The translations under genes were made by a program, and so were the position numbers. The notes below the pieces were generated by a model. The model was not told the DNA's origin. It searched no databases and was given only the letters and a program-made list of their open reading frames with translations. 39,237 bases of DNA from a virus: the IMG/VR virus record IMGVR_UViG_3300013131_002471, positions 1 through 39,237 of that record. One strand, 5' to 3'. This document shows positions 25,460 to 33,274 of this stretch, in pieces; the first letter of the stretch is position 1, and every line of letters begins with the position of its first letter.

Positions 25460-26392
25460 ATGAAAAATCAAAAAATTTTTATTACGGGCGGTGCTGGATT
25501 TCTCGGTCGTAGTCTAATTAGACGTTATTATGCCGATAATGAAATTACTATATATAGTCGAGATGAGGCTAAACATTATTATCTTAAAAAAGAATTTCCT
25601 AATATTAATTGTGTAATAGGGGATGTACGAGATTTTGATTTAATGAAACGAGCATCTAAGGGACATGATATAGGCATCTTTGCTGCTTCATTAAAACAGA
25701 TAGAAGCAGTTGATCAAAACATAGAAGAAAGTATACAAACTATCATTAATGGGGCTGTTAATTCGAGACGTGTCGCAGAGGAAAATAATTTTTCAGCTGC
25801 ATGTTTTGTATCGACAGATAAATCTAGAGCGGCTACTACATTGTATGGGGCTATGAAGTTTGTAGCCGGCGAGTCGTTTATTGTCAATGCAGAAAAATCC
25901 AATGTATTATTATCATCAGCTATATATGGTAATGTATTAAATTCTACCGGTAGTGTAATTCCATTAATATGGGATGCTATACGTAAAAAATATAAGTTGA
26001 AATTATATTCTCCGGAGATGACTAGGTTTATGATAACCGCAGACCAAGCTGTCGATTTAATAGAACATGCATTGACATTGACAGGACATAATGTAATACC
26101 AAATGTAAAAGCTTTTAGAATTATAGATTTGTTTGAAATCTATCATGAACAATTCGGATTAGAGTATGAAGTAGGAACTCCTAGAATTTCAGAAAAGATT
26201 CATGAATCTATGTTTTCGTACGAAGAGTCTACAAGAGTAAAAACAGATAATGGTTATTATATTATGCACTATAAAGATGTGTATAATGAAGCATTACCAT
26301 TCACAGATTTTTCTAGTGACAAGGTAGTTGTTAGTAAAGATGAATTAAAAAATATTTTAAATAGTTATGAATATTTTAATCCTAGGTCATAA
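25460..26392 (+). CDS. UDP-sugar dehydratase/epimerase (CapE/PseB-like SDR)
   Basis: A 310-residue SDR protein. IFITGGAGFLGRSLIRRYY is the nucleotide site, FAASLKQIEAVDQNI corresponds to the HAA-LKQVP-x-E--P segment of UDP-GlcNAc 4,6-dehydratases (CapE/WbjB, PseB), and STDKSRAATTLYGAMK contains the Tyr-x-x-x-Lys pair. TRFMITADQAV is also typical. CapE makes the first intermediate on the way to UDP-L-FucNAc. The following RmlD/CapF-like gene fits the second step of that route. It overlaps the next gene by 26 bp. Confidence 0.82.
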   Translation: MKNQKIFITGGAGFLGRSLIRRYYADNEITIYSRDEAKHYYLKKEFPNINCVIGDVRDFDLMKRASKGHDIGIFAASLKQIEAVDQNIEESIQTIINGAVNSRRVAEENNFSAACFVSTDKSRAATTLYGAMKFVAGESFIVNAEKSNVLLSSAIYGNVLNSTGSVIPLIWDAIRKKYKLKLYSPEMTRFMITADQAVDLIEHALTLTGHNVIPNVKAFRIIDLFEIYHEQFGLEYEVGTPRISEKIHESMFSYEESTRVKTDNGYYIMHYKDVYNEALPFTDFSSDKVVVSKDELKNILNSYEYFNPRS

Positions 26393-27086
26393 TGGAATGT
26401 TAGGCCATATGCTAGTAAAATATTTTACTGGTAATGGCTATAATGTTTCTACAATTAACGATAGATTTCCTTCGAAGGAATTTATGTCAGCTATAGAGAA
26501 TTTTTCAGGCGATTTTATTATCAATGCCATAGGAGCAATACCACAAAAGACATCCGACTTCAATGTTAATACAACATTACCAGGCTGGTTAGATAAAAAC
26601 TCAAATGTTAAAATTATTCATCCCGGTACTGATTGTGAAATGGATGATGATGACTATGGATTATCTAAAAAAGCGTCCCGAGATTATATACTACTTCATG
26701 GTAAACGTACAAAAATTATAAAAAGTTCGATAATCGGGCCGGAATTGCGAGATAAAAAAAGTTTACTTGAATGGTTTCTAAATTTAAATAGCTCATCATG
26801 TGATGGATATACACAAGCAATGTGGAATGGCATTACTACTTATGAATGGGCTAAGCAAAGTGAGTTATTAATGAATAACTGGGAGTCATATGATACAGAA
26901 ACTATTATATCAAGTAATTGTATATCTAAATATTTGTTATTACAAACTATTTCCTATATATTTAATAAACATGTTAACATCGTTCCAATAGATAAAGGAA
27001 TTGATAAATGTTTAATGTCAGATATTAAAACGCTTGATATACAAGATCAACTCAAACAATTGAAACAATATTATTATGATAATTGA
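26367..27086 (+). CDS. RmlD/CapF-like sugar reductase (SDR)
   Basis: A 239-residue SDR enzyme, shorter than RmlD (about 290). NILILGHNGMLGHMLVKYF is the RmlD/WbjC-type nucleotide site, and DFIINAIGAI is its fourth strand. The Y-x-x-x-K pair reads YGLSKKASRDY. The pairing with the CapE-like gene just upstream, which it overlaps by 26 bp, suggests successive steps on a UDP-4-keto-6-deoxy sugar, as in UDP-FucNAc synthesis. A third enzyme of that route (CapG-like epimerase) is not evident unless the GalE-like gene serves. Confidence 0.75.
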   Translation: MNILILGHNGMLGHMLVKYFTGNGYNVSTINDRFPSKEFMSAIENFSGDFIINAIGAIPQKTSDFNVNTTLPGWLDKNSNVKIIHPGTDCEMDDDDYGLSKKASRDYILLHGKRTKIIKSSIIGPELRDKKSLLEWFLNLNSSSCDGYTQAMWNGITTYEWAKQSELLMNNWESYDTETIISSNCISKYLLLQTISYIFNKHVNIVPIDKGIDKCLMSDIKTLDIQDQLKQLKQYYYDN

Positions 27087-28011
27087 TGTGTGCCCCGAAT
27101 TTGGATATGAGTTAGCATGTTCAATTCCATATGCCAATTGGTTGCAACAACAAGGGTTATTAGAAAAGGTAGTTACATGTACAGGTATGAAACCTTTTTA
27201 CTATTTCACGGATAATGTTGAAGAACGTTATTCCAATCGTAGTATAGATAACAATACTAACGGCGTACAGAATCTACCAAATTCATGGATACATCATAAT
27301 GCATTAGCATTAACAGGTAGAGATTATTCTGAATTATCGGAATCTGAAAAGTATGAAGTTAACGGATGCTTAGATTATTCAAAATGGATAGCACCTGATT
27401 ATAAAACTAAGTACTATGATGCATCGTTAGAGTTGCCAGATAATTTTGTTGTGATATCAAATCGATATAATTTAGAACACGGTGTTACCCCGGTAGGATA
27501 TTTTGATATAGAATCTTTGTATAACATTATTACATATCTAACCGAAAAAGGATATTCTGTTATATATAAACGGCCGAAAAATACCGAGTTCGCAACTGAT
27601 CCTAATGAATTAGTTAACTTAAATATTACAGCGAATGTCGACGGTGTTGGCGTAATTACCGATTATCAATTAATTGAGATGTTAGATAACGCTTATCTAT
27701 TTGACGATATTATAGAAAGTATACCGGGCACGTACAACGAAGCCCAGTTGAAATTATATTCTAGATCTAACGGATTTATATCAATGGGCGGTGGATCTAG
27801 TATTTTATGTAGTTATTTTAGTATGCCCGTTGTAATTTATGTTAATACATCTGGAGATATACGTCCGGGATATTTTGACGGTGATTCATACTTTAAAAAA
27901 TTATCCAATGCTCCAATACATCCGATCATCGATAAAAAGGATGATATATTAGCACGAGGACATCGAGATTACAGTAAATTATATGAAACAATACACAACG
28001 TATTTAAATAA
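27076..28011 (+). CDS. Putative GT-B-like glycosyltransferase
   Basis: A 311-residue protein. It begins MIIDVCPEFGYELACSIPYANW, which resembles the substrate loop of a GT-B N-domain. In the C-terminal third, SNGFISMGGGSSILCSYFSMPVVIY resembles the donor loop of heptosyltransferase-like proteins that choose nucleotide sugars with a glycine-rich turn. There is no standard E-x7-E motif. It overlaps its predecessor by 11 bp and ends 6 bp before the next transferase. The assignment is tentative. Confidence 0.5.
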   Translation: MIIDVCPEFGYELACSIPYANWLQQQGLLEKVVTCTGMKPFYYFTDNVEERYSNRSIDNNTNGVQNLPNSWIHHNALALTGRDYSELSESEKYEVNGCLDYSKWIAPDYKTKYYDASLELPDNFVVISNRYNLEHGVTPVGYFDIESLYNIITYLTEKGYSVIYKRPKNTEFATDPNELVNLNITANVDGVGVITDYQLIEMLDNAYLFDDIIESIPGTYNEAQLKLYSRSNGFISMGGGSSILCSYFSMPVVIYVNTSGDIRPGYFDGDSYFKKLSNAPIHPIIDKKDDILARGHRDYSKLYETIHNVFK

Positions 28012-28017
28012 ACAAAT

Positions 28018-29241
28018 ATGAAGATATCAATAATACAACCGACAAGAAATAACTTGAAATACCTTAAATGGGCGTATCAAGCAATTAGAGATAATCAAGG
28101 TGACCATATCGTGGAGATATGCGTAGCTGATGATTTTAGTGATGATGGTACATGGGAATGGTGCCAACAAGTACTTGAAGGAGGAGATACTAACTTTAAA
28201 TGTATACGCAATGAAGGACCGGAACGATTAGGACATACTATTTTATATGATAGACTGATCAACGAAGTAGCTAGCTACGATAAATGTATGATCTATCATG
28301 CAGATATGTATCTATGCCCAGGCGCATTAGATGAAATTGAAAAGTACATTCAGCCAAAGACAATTGTATCATTAACAAGAATTGAGCCGCCATTACATCC
28401 GGATGGTCCGGAGAAGGTATTAGCAGATTGGGGAGTTGAGCCTGAAGACTTTAATGAAGGAGAATTTTTGAAATGGTTTTCATTAGCTGATGGATTTAAA
28501 GGAAATACTACAACTGAAGGTATATTTGCTCCATGGGCTTTCATGAAAGCAGATTTTCAAGAGATTGGAGGTCATGATCCATTATATGCTCCGCAAAGTA
28601 AAGAAGATAGTGATATCTTTAATAGATTTCAGTTGAACGGTGTTAAGTTTATACAAACATGGAAAGGATGTGTATATCATATGACCTGCCGTGGTAGTAG
28701 ATTTAATCCTACATTAACTACACCGGGTAAGAATAGTTCCGAATGGGAAGCTCAGAATGTACGCAGTAGTAGAAACTTTATTCGTAAGTGGGGACATTTT
28801 GTACAACATGATGCATTACTCAAACCTATCATACCGCCTAAGTATAATGTAGCATTTATAATGAATAACGGCAATCTTAGTTTATTACAAGCCCTAGAGC
28901 CATGGTGTGATAGAATATATACAGAGGAAGTATTTAGTATAGGTAGGTTGCATGATTATATTGAAATGGAACAGTCTAATACTAAGTTTGATTTACGTAC
29001 ACGAGTACTTATTAAAAAAGAAAACGATCCATATGCAGAAAATGATATAGTAGTTGAATTCGATGCTAATAGATTTACTCAAGGCTCATTTGATATCATA
29101 CAAAATTTATCACATGTGATAGCACAGACAATTAAAGATGTAGATCCGACCGAAGTATGCGGCGAATACAATATTGATTGTTTCAAAATTACAATTCTAC
29201 ATGTAGACACCTATGAACACGAATTAGTAAAATTAAAATAA
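28018..29241 (+). CDS. GT2-family glycosyltransferase
   Basis: A 407-residue protein whose first 230 residues are a GT2 domain: ISIIQPTRNNLKYLKWAYQAI, then CVADDFSDDGTWEW with the nucleotide-binding DDxS-D, and CMIYHADMYLCPGAL as the DxD-type strand. PWAFMKADFQEIGGHDP and SKEDSDIFNRF fit the acceptor strand with the catalytic ED-D. The last 150 residues are a second, unrecognised domain. This is the last gene of the glycan block. Confidence 0.85.
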   Translation: MKISIIQPTRNNLKYLKWAYQAIRDNQGDHIVEICVADDFSDDGTWEWCQQVLEGGDTNFKCIRNEGPERLGHTILYDRLINEVASYDKCMIYHADMYLCPGALDEIEKYIQPKTIVSLTRIEPPLHPDGPEKVLADWGVEPEDFNEGEFLKWFSLADGFKGNTTTEGIFAPWAFMKADFQEIGGHDPLYAPQSKEDSDIFNRFQLNGVKFIQTWKGCVYHMTCRGSRFNPTLTTPGKNSSEWEAQNVRSSRNFIRKWGHFVQHDALLKPIIPPKYNVAFIMNNGNLSLLQALEPWCDRIYTEEVFSIGRLHDYIEMEQSNTKFDLRTRVLIKKENDPYAENDIVVEFDANRFTQGSFDIIQNLSHVIAQTIKDVDPTEVCGEYNIDCFKITILHVDTYEHELVKLK

Positions 29242-29250
29242 TTATAACAA

Positions 29251-29499
29251 ATGAGATATTTTATTTTATTTCCAGATGATACAATGGAAGATGTTATTAA
29301 AGATGATAGGCAGTTAGGAGAAGATAATGGCTTCGGAGTATTTTGGGCCGCTAGCGGATTCAAAGTACTTAAAAAAATTATCGATACTGAACATGATATC
29401 ATTAATCATATTGACATTGTATCAGATCGCGGTAAGCATTTAACCGCAGAAGAGTTTTTAGATGCTATTTCAAAACTTAAAGTTAGAATTCCAAATTAA
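29251..29499 (+). CDS. Small conserved phage protein
   Basis: An 82-residue soluble, acidic protein with an FGVFWAASGFKVLKKII core, no transmembrane helix and no metal motif. It lies 9 bp after the last GT gene and 1 bp before the next small gene. It resembles the many small hypothetical proteins of T4-like phages, and I cannot assign a function. Confidence 0.7.
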   Translation: MRYFILFPDDTMEDVIKDDRQLGEDNGFGVFWAASGFKVLKKIIDTEHDIINHIDIVSDRGKHLTAEEFLDAISKLKVRIPN

Positions 29500-29500
29500 C

Positions 29501-29638
29501 ATGGCAAAGATCCATCCTAATCAGATTGATAGTTACGACGATGAAGAGCCTATCAAAAAGCAGAAGATGAAGAAACGTATACGTACGGAGCATGATGAAC
29601 TACCTAAACAAAAACCTCGTAGTAACAAACATAAGTAA
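29501..29638 (+). CDS. Short basic protein (45 aa)
   Basis: A 45-codon ORF starting 1 bp after the preceding stop. The first half is acidic (SYDDEEP), the second half is lysine- and arginine-rich with a KHK end. Its position in a tight gene series and clean start/stop support it as a real gene; its length is too short to judge by codon use. Nucleic-acid binding through the basic half is possible. Confidence 0.55.
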   Translation: MAKIHPNQIDSYDDEEPIKKQKMKKRIRTEHDELPKQKPRSNKHK

Positions 29639-29650
29639 TATTTATATTTG

Positions 29651-30217
29651 ATGGTAAAATTAGGCGACATACTCAACGAGATAGTGATATCAGAAAATTT
29701 AAGATATCATATCAATAATAAAATATCAATACATGACAATGTATTTCGATATGGATCTTCTGCATATTGCATGTTAATGATTGAAGCTAAACGATTATTA
29801 CGTGAAGGTAAGTTGCTGGCAGATGTTTATGATCAAGAAGTATTGAATACTGATATCGGAGAATTTGCATTATATGAAAATGTAATGGTACCATTAGACT
29901 TACCTATGATTGAAAACATAAGTGAAGCTGAATACCAAGGCAAGGATGTTGATCTTAATAAACCTAAACGAGGTGGTAGCCGTAAATATTACGTATACGT
30001 AAAAAATCCTAAGACGGGTAATGTTAAAAAGATATCATTCGGTGATACTACCGGTTTAAGTGCAAAGATACGTAACCCAGAAGCCAGAAAGGCGTTTGCT
30101 GCACGTCATCAATGTGATAAAAAGAAGGATCGTACAAAGGCGGGCTACTGGGCTTGCAATCTTCCGAGATACTCTAAAGGTCTTGGTATGGGGCCGAATA
30201 TGAATACTTATTGGTAA
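29651..30217 (+). CDS. Conserved phage protein with capsid-targeting-like N-terminus
   Basis: A 188-residue protein. The C-terminal half, with KYYVYVKNPKTGNVKKISFG, then SAKIRNPEARKAFAARHQCD and KAGYWACNLPRYSK, is a module I recall from several T4-like marine phages, where it sits near head genes. The N-terminus MVKLGDILNEI has the hydrophobic spacing and x-x-E end of T4 capsid-targeting peptides, which the prohead protease cleaves. The start at 29651 is used rather than a TTG one codon earlier. A virion role is likely but not shown. Confidence 0.7.
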   Translation: MVKLGDILNEIVISENLRYHINNKISIHDNVFRYGSSAYCMLMIEAKRLLREGKLLADVYDQEVLNTDIGEFALYENVMVPLDLPMIENISEAEYQGKDVDLNKPKRGGSRKYYVYVKNPKTGNVKKISFGDTTGLSAKIRNPEARKAFAARHQCDKKKDRTKAGYWACNLPRYSKGLGMGPNMNTYW

Positions 30218-30475
30218 ATGAAACCTTACAAAGAAGTTACACTAGAAAATTTATCTTATCGTTTATTCGAATCGACTACAGATGAAATGGATCTTATATG
30301 GCACATGGATGCCGAGGATCGTACAATTGAAGCACTACATCTAACAGATTGGCAATTTCAATTCGATAATGAATTGCCTATTAGTTTTGATAAACCTATT
30401 TTCATTCAGAAAGAGAGAATACATCGTGTAATTAAAGGTACGGGCGATTTAAAACTTTTAATTATTAAATCATGA
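30218..30475 (+). CDS. Small cupin-like phage protein
   Basis: An 85-residue protein. WHMDAEDRTIEAL, then W-FQFDNELPISFDKPIFIQ and HRVIKGTGDLKLLI form the beta pattern of a small cupin-like domain with conserved histidines, a type I have seen in T4-like phages. It follows the preceding stop without a gap and overlaps the next start as ATGA. Function unknown. Confidence 0.65.
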   Translation: MKPYKEVTLENLSYRLFESTTDEMDLIWHMDAEDRTIEALHLTDWQFQFDNELPISFDKPIFIQKERIHRVIKGTGDLKLLIIKS

Positions 30476-30807
30476 ACTACGTTATTGGATTTATATATGG
30501 CTTAGTAGCCCAAATACTAACCTTTATTCAAATACAAGGTTACGTTAAATATCAAACCTTCAGAGATCACACTTGGCTCGTTTTATTAGGCGGAATTCCA
30601 TTGGCATGGTTATACATGCAATCTACCAAGTATCTAGTATTAGCTAGTGAAGGAGAACTGTGGCCGAGTCGATTAATAGGTTTTGCTGTCGGTATAATAG
30701 TATTTACAACGATGTCAATGATATTATTTAATGAGCCATTAACAATGAAAACATTTATATGCATACTACTGGCAGTGGTAATTGTTTGTATACAAGTCTT
30801 TATGTAA
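30472..30807 (+). CDS. Small integral membrane protein, four helices
   Basis: A 111-residue, strongly hydrophobic protein with about four transmembrane segments (near residues 3-23, 35-52, 66-86, 92-110). The last pair has the shape of DMT/SMR-type small transporters (FNEPLTMKTFICILLAVVIV), but the active-site Glu of SMR pumps is not evident. It is coupled to the preceding gene by ATGA. It may be a phage membrane protein of the holin or transporter kind; the sequence does not decide. Confidence 0.7.
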   Translation: MNYVIGFIYGLVAQILTFIQIQGYVKYQTFRDHTWLVLLGGIPLAWLYMQSTKYLVLASEGELWPSRLIGFAVGIIVFTTMSMILFNEPLTMKTFICILLAVVIVCIQVFM

Positions 30808-30837
30808 TGATAGATATTTATATTAAATTGGAAACTT

Positions 30838-31884
30838 ATGGCAGAAACACCTGAATATTTTGATAACATTACTATAGGTCAATTCGTTTTGACTGGCATG
30901 CCTGTAAAAGTGTATGTCGATGGTGGATATTTGACTATTACTAATACTGACGATGTAGAAGATAATGATATTGGATTTGGTATGAACAGTGACGGCGAAA
31001 TGGAATCGTTTGATTATAGACTGATCGATCATCTGTTAGTCGGCAATCAACACATTGATTTAGAAACATTTAAGAAAGCTTCGGAAGATGAAGTGCCGGG
31101 AGCGGAAAAGGAAGCAGAGAAAACTAAAGACGAGGAAGGTGAAGAGGATAAAAAAGAAGATAAAAAAAATCCATTTGAAGGAAAACAGAATATGAAACTT
31201 AAATCATTAGTAGAAAAAGCTTTATCACAGCAACAACAAAAATTCTTTGGTACTGCTTTAAGTGTTAAGCGTGGTGATACTGCAAAGTCAGATGTTAACA
31301 AAGCTATTGTTAAAGTAGCCGATGATATGTCAGAAAAAGAATTGGAAAAATTTGCGGGCACTAAACATAAAGATCTTCCTAAAAAAGTTGAAGAAGATTT
31401 AAGTGTATCCGATGTATCAGAACCATATACAATTCAAGTAGGTGACATGATCCAGAATGTCAATCCAAATTGCATACATTACGGATCAATGGGTATTGTA
31501 CAAAAGATAATGGATTTACCGGGAGATGTTGGTAAGATTGTTAAATATTCGGTTACTAATAGCGGCGATACATATTCACCTGGAGATTCTTTAATAAAGA
31601 CTATGGATCAATTGGCTCCAATGGATGATGAAGAGTATAGTGATGATATGGATGATTTTGATGTAGTTGATATGGATGATGATGATGATTTTTATCTAGG
31701 TAAGACTGATCCAAATTGGAATGATGAAGATTTGGATGATGACGATGAATTGACTGAAGCATCTAAAGAGGAACAAAAAGCTGCGATAGAAGCTGCAAAA
31801 GCTAAAATGGAACAGGGTAAGGCTATGATAGATGCGGCTAAAGAAGATATGAAAACAGCTAAAGACATGAAAGTAGAAAAATAA
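30838..31884 (+). CDS. Acidic multi-domain phage protein with DUF3008-like segment
   Basis: A 348-residue protein. Residues about 1-80 are an unknown N-domain, 80-115 a highly charged linker, and 119-185 resemble the DUF3008 phage family (LSQQQQKFFGTALSVKRGD, then KFAGTKHKDLPKKV). Residues about 195-260 form a beta domain (VGDMIQNVNPNCIHYG, then SVTNSGDTYSPGD) like a module seen in marine T4-like phages. An Asp-rich tract and a long Lys/Ala/Glu helix end the protein. The composition suggests a scaffold or prohead-core role, which is an inference. Confidence 0.7.
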   Translation: MAETPEYFDNITIGQFVLTGMPVKVYVDGGYLTITNTDDVEDNDIGFGMNSDGEMESFDYRLIDHLLVGNQHIDLETFKKASEDEVPGAEKEAEKTKDEEGEEDKKEDKKNPFEGKQNMKLKSLVEKALSQQQQKFFGTALSVKRGDTAKSDVNKAIVKVADDMSEKELEKFAGTKHKDLPKKVEEDLSVSDVSEPYTIQVGDMIQNVNPNCIHYGSMGIVQKIMDLPGDVGKIVKYSVTNSGDTYSPGDSLIKTMDQLAPMDDEEYSDDMDDFDVVDMDDDDDFYLGKTDPNWNDEDLDDDDELTEASKEEQKAAIEAAKAKMEQGKAMIDAAKEDMKTAKDMKVEK

Positions 31885-31887
31885 ATC

Positions 31888-32559
31888 ATGATATCATTAA
31901 AATCATTATTACGTGAAGTAGAGCAGTTTGAACTAACACCAGTAAAGTTAGCATTCAAATACAATGAGTATTCTCCATTTGATGAAGAAACTATGAAGAC
32001 TCATTACAGTAAACATTATATGGGATACATAGAAAAGGCTAACGAAGCTATAAAAAAAGAAGCTATTCCAGTAACATACGGCGATGATGTTGAACGTGTC
32101 TTATTATCTAAGGTAGGATCATATAGTGATACATTTCGAAACAATATGGGTGGATATTTCAACCATACAATATTTTTTAATGGACTCAATCCAGAACGTA
32201 AAGGTAAGATTGAAGAAGGTCTTTTATTGACAATGATCAATGAACAGTTCGGATCAATTGATAAATTCAAAGAAGCTTTTATCGAAGCTGCATCAAAACA
32301 TTTTGGATCTGGATGGTGTTGGTTAATGCATCATAACGGACAGTTATATTTTGCAACTACACCTAATCAAGACAATCCATATATGAACATAGTAGATATT
32401 CCAGGTGATATTCTTATCGGATTGGATCTATGGGAACATTCTTATTACTTGAAGTATAAAAATGATCGTGCAAAGTATGTCAACGATTTCTTTAAGTTAG
32501 TCTGTTTTGAATCAGCTCAGTCACGTTTACAACAAGCAGTTGGAACCATATCTTATTAA
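31888..32559 (+). CDS. sod: Superoxide dismutase, Fe/Mn family
   Basis: A 223-residue Fe/Mn superoxide dismutase. All four metal ligands are present: His39 (MKTHYSKHY), His93 (MGGYFNHTIFF), Asp180 and His184 (GLDLWEHSYYLKY). Gln161 in TPNQDNP and the Gly-Gly before His93 are features of Mn-type enzymes, so manganese or cambialistic use is likely. It converts superoxide to oxygen and hydrogen peroxide. The first residues MISLKSLLRE resemble a T4 capsid-targeting peptide rather than an export signal, so the enzyme may be packaged in the head. It is the last gene before promoter P2. Confidence 0.93.
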   Translation: MISLKSLLREVEQFELTPVKLAFKYNEYSPFDEETMKTHYSKHYMGYIEKANEAIKKEAIPVTYGDDVERVLLSKVGSYSDTFRNNMGGYFNHTIFFNGLNPERKGKIEEGLLLTMINEQFGSIDKFKEAFIEAASKHFGSGWCWLMHHNGQLYFATTPNQDNPYMNIVDIPGDILIGLDLWEHSYYLKYKNDRAKYVNDFFKLVCFESAQSRLQQAVGTISY

Positions 32560-32591
32560 TTTGTTTCTTTGAAATAATGTTATTATATTAA
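32560..32591 (+). promoter_or_regulatory. Bacteroidetes-type promoter P2
   Basis: TTTG at 32560-32563, 20-bp spacer, TATATTAA at 32584-32591. The ATG of the next gene lies 4 nt further on, so its message would be leaderless or nearly so. The same geometry is seen at P1. Confidence 0.7.
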
Positions 32592-32595
32592 CGGT

Positions 32596-32829
32596 ATGAG
32601 TGATAATTATTTAGAACTAACCGTTGAAGAAGTATATAGTATAATAATCGGAGCAGGTGTTTGGCCAGACTATTTCGATAAAGAAAAGAAAAAGTTTTTA
32701 TTGTCACAGATGTTAGATTATTATGCAAACCGTGATGAATTTGAAAAGTGTACGTTAATACAAAAGGCAATAGATGAATTGGAAAATACTAAGCCAGGTC
32801 GTAGATCAATGCGAAATAGCCCCAACTGA
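32596..32829 (+). CDS. Small protein with a UVR-like helical motif
   Basis: A 77-residue protein. The segment YYANRDEFEKCTLIQKAIDELE resembles the UVR helical hairpin of UvrB, UvrC, ClpC and McsA. A similar one is found in the protein at 39019. It may mediate a protein contact. The start is fixed by promoter P2, whose -7 box ends 4 nt upstream. Its 3' end overlaps the next gene by 56 bp. Confidence 0.6.
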   Translation: MSDNYLELTVEEVYSIIIGAGVWPDYFDKEKKKFLLSQMLDYYANRDEFEKCTLIQKAIDELENTKPGRRSMRNSPN

Positions 32830-32986
32830 TACTCAAAACGTATACGAAGTATATATTATTGATGACTACAGAGATGTAATCGAAGCAGTTACAGCATATG
32901 GCCATGAAGATAGGACAAGAGCAACAAGATATTTAATAGCAAAGTATGGAGACAAGGTCGTTAAAATTGAGCACTTCGAAAGGTAA
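32774..32986 (+). CDS. Small hypothetical protein (70 aa)
   Basis: A 70-residue soluble protein with a YEVYIIDDYRDVIEAVTAYG strand-helix unit. It lies between the UVR-like and ClpS-like genes and overlaps both (56 and 41 bp), which is more than usual in this genome. The start used is the first ATG in frame, and the true start could be inside the overlap. Tight packing supports it as a gene; function unknown. Confidence 0.5.
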   Translation: MNWKILSQVVDQCEIAPTDTQNVYEVYIIDDYRDVIEAVTAYGHEDRTRATRYLIAKYGDKVVKIEHFER

Positions 32987-33239
32987 AGGACGTAAGAGAC
33001 GTAAGCGTTGTGTATTGATAGTACATAATGATAGTGTTAATTCATTTGAACATGTGATCAAAACATTTACAACGTCATTACCTATGTGTAATACTTTACG
33101 GGCTGTACAATTAGCTAATCTAGTACATGAAAATGGATCGGTATCTGTATACCACGGAGATCAAACTGCAGCCCTTATGATTTATTCCATGTTGTCAAAG
33201 TCTGGATTAACGGTATCTGTAGAAGTTGTTAAGAAATAA
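32946..33239 (+). CDS. clpS: ClpS-like protease adaptor
   Basis: A 97-residue protein with a basic N-terminal tail followed by a ClpS-type fold: CVLIVHNDSVNSFEHVIKTF, LRAVQLANLVHENGSV, YHGDQTAAL and a GLTVSVE end. In ClpS the N-D-D loop and a helix-2 histidine bind N-terminal degrons. Here Asn28 and Asp29 are kept, the second Asp is Ser30, and His61 is kept. The spacing matches Bacteroidetes ClpS, whose N-DDVNTF-HVI core is close. It would bind the host ClpA/ClpC unfoldase and change which proteins are degraded. It ends at promoter P3. Confidence 0.72.
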   Translation: METRSLKLSTSKGKGRKRRKRCVLIVHNDSVNSFEHVIKTFTTSLPMCNTLRAVQLANLVHENGSVSVYHGDQTAALMIYSMLSKSGLTVSVEVVKK

Positions 33240-33271
33240 TTTGGATTTCTATAAATTAGTTATTATATTTA
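33240..33271 (+). promoter_or_regulatory. Bacteroidetes-type promoter P3
   Basis: TTTG at 33240-33243, overlapping the ClpS stop codon, 20-bp spacer, TATATTTA at 33264-33271. A start codon for a 29-residue ORF lies 3 nt downstream, and the QueD-like gene begins 92 nt further on. Confidence 0.75.
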
Positions 33272-33274
33272 ATC

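Noticed and set aside
29619-29650. A promoter with TATATTTG directly before the gene at 29651
   Set aside because: The -7 box is perfect, but the -33 position reads GTAG and the ATG begins immediately after the box, leaving no room for a transcription start.
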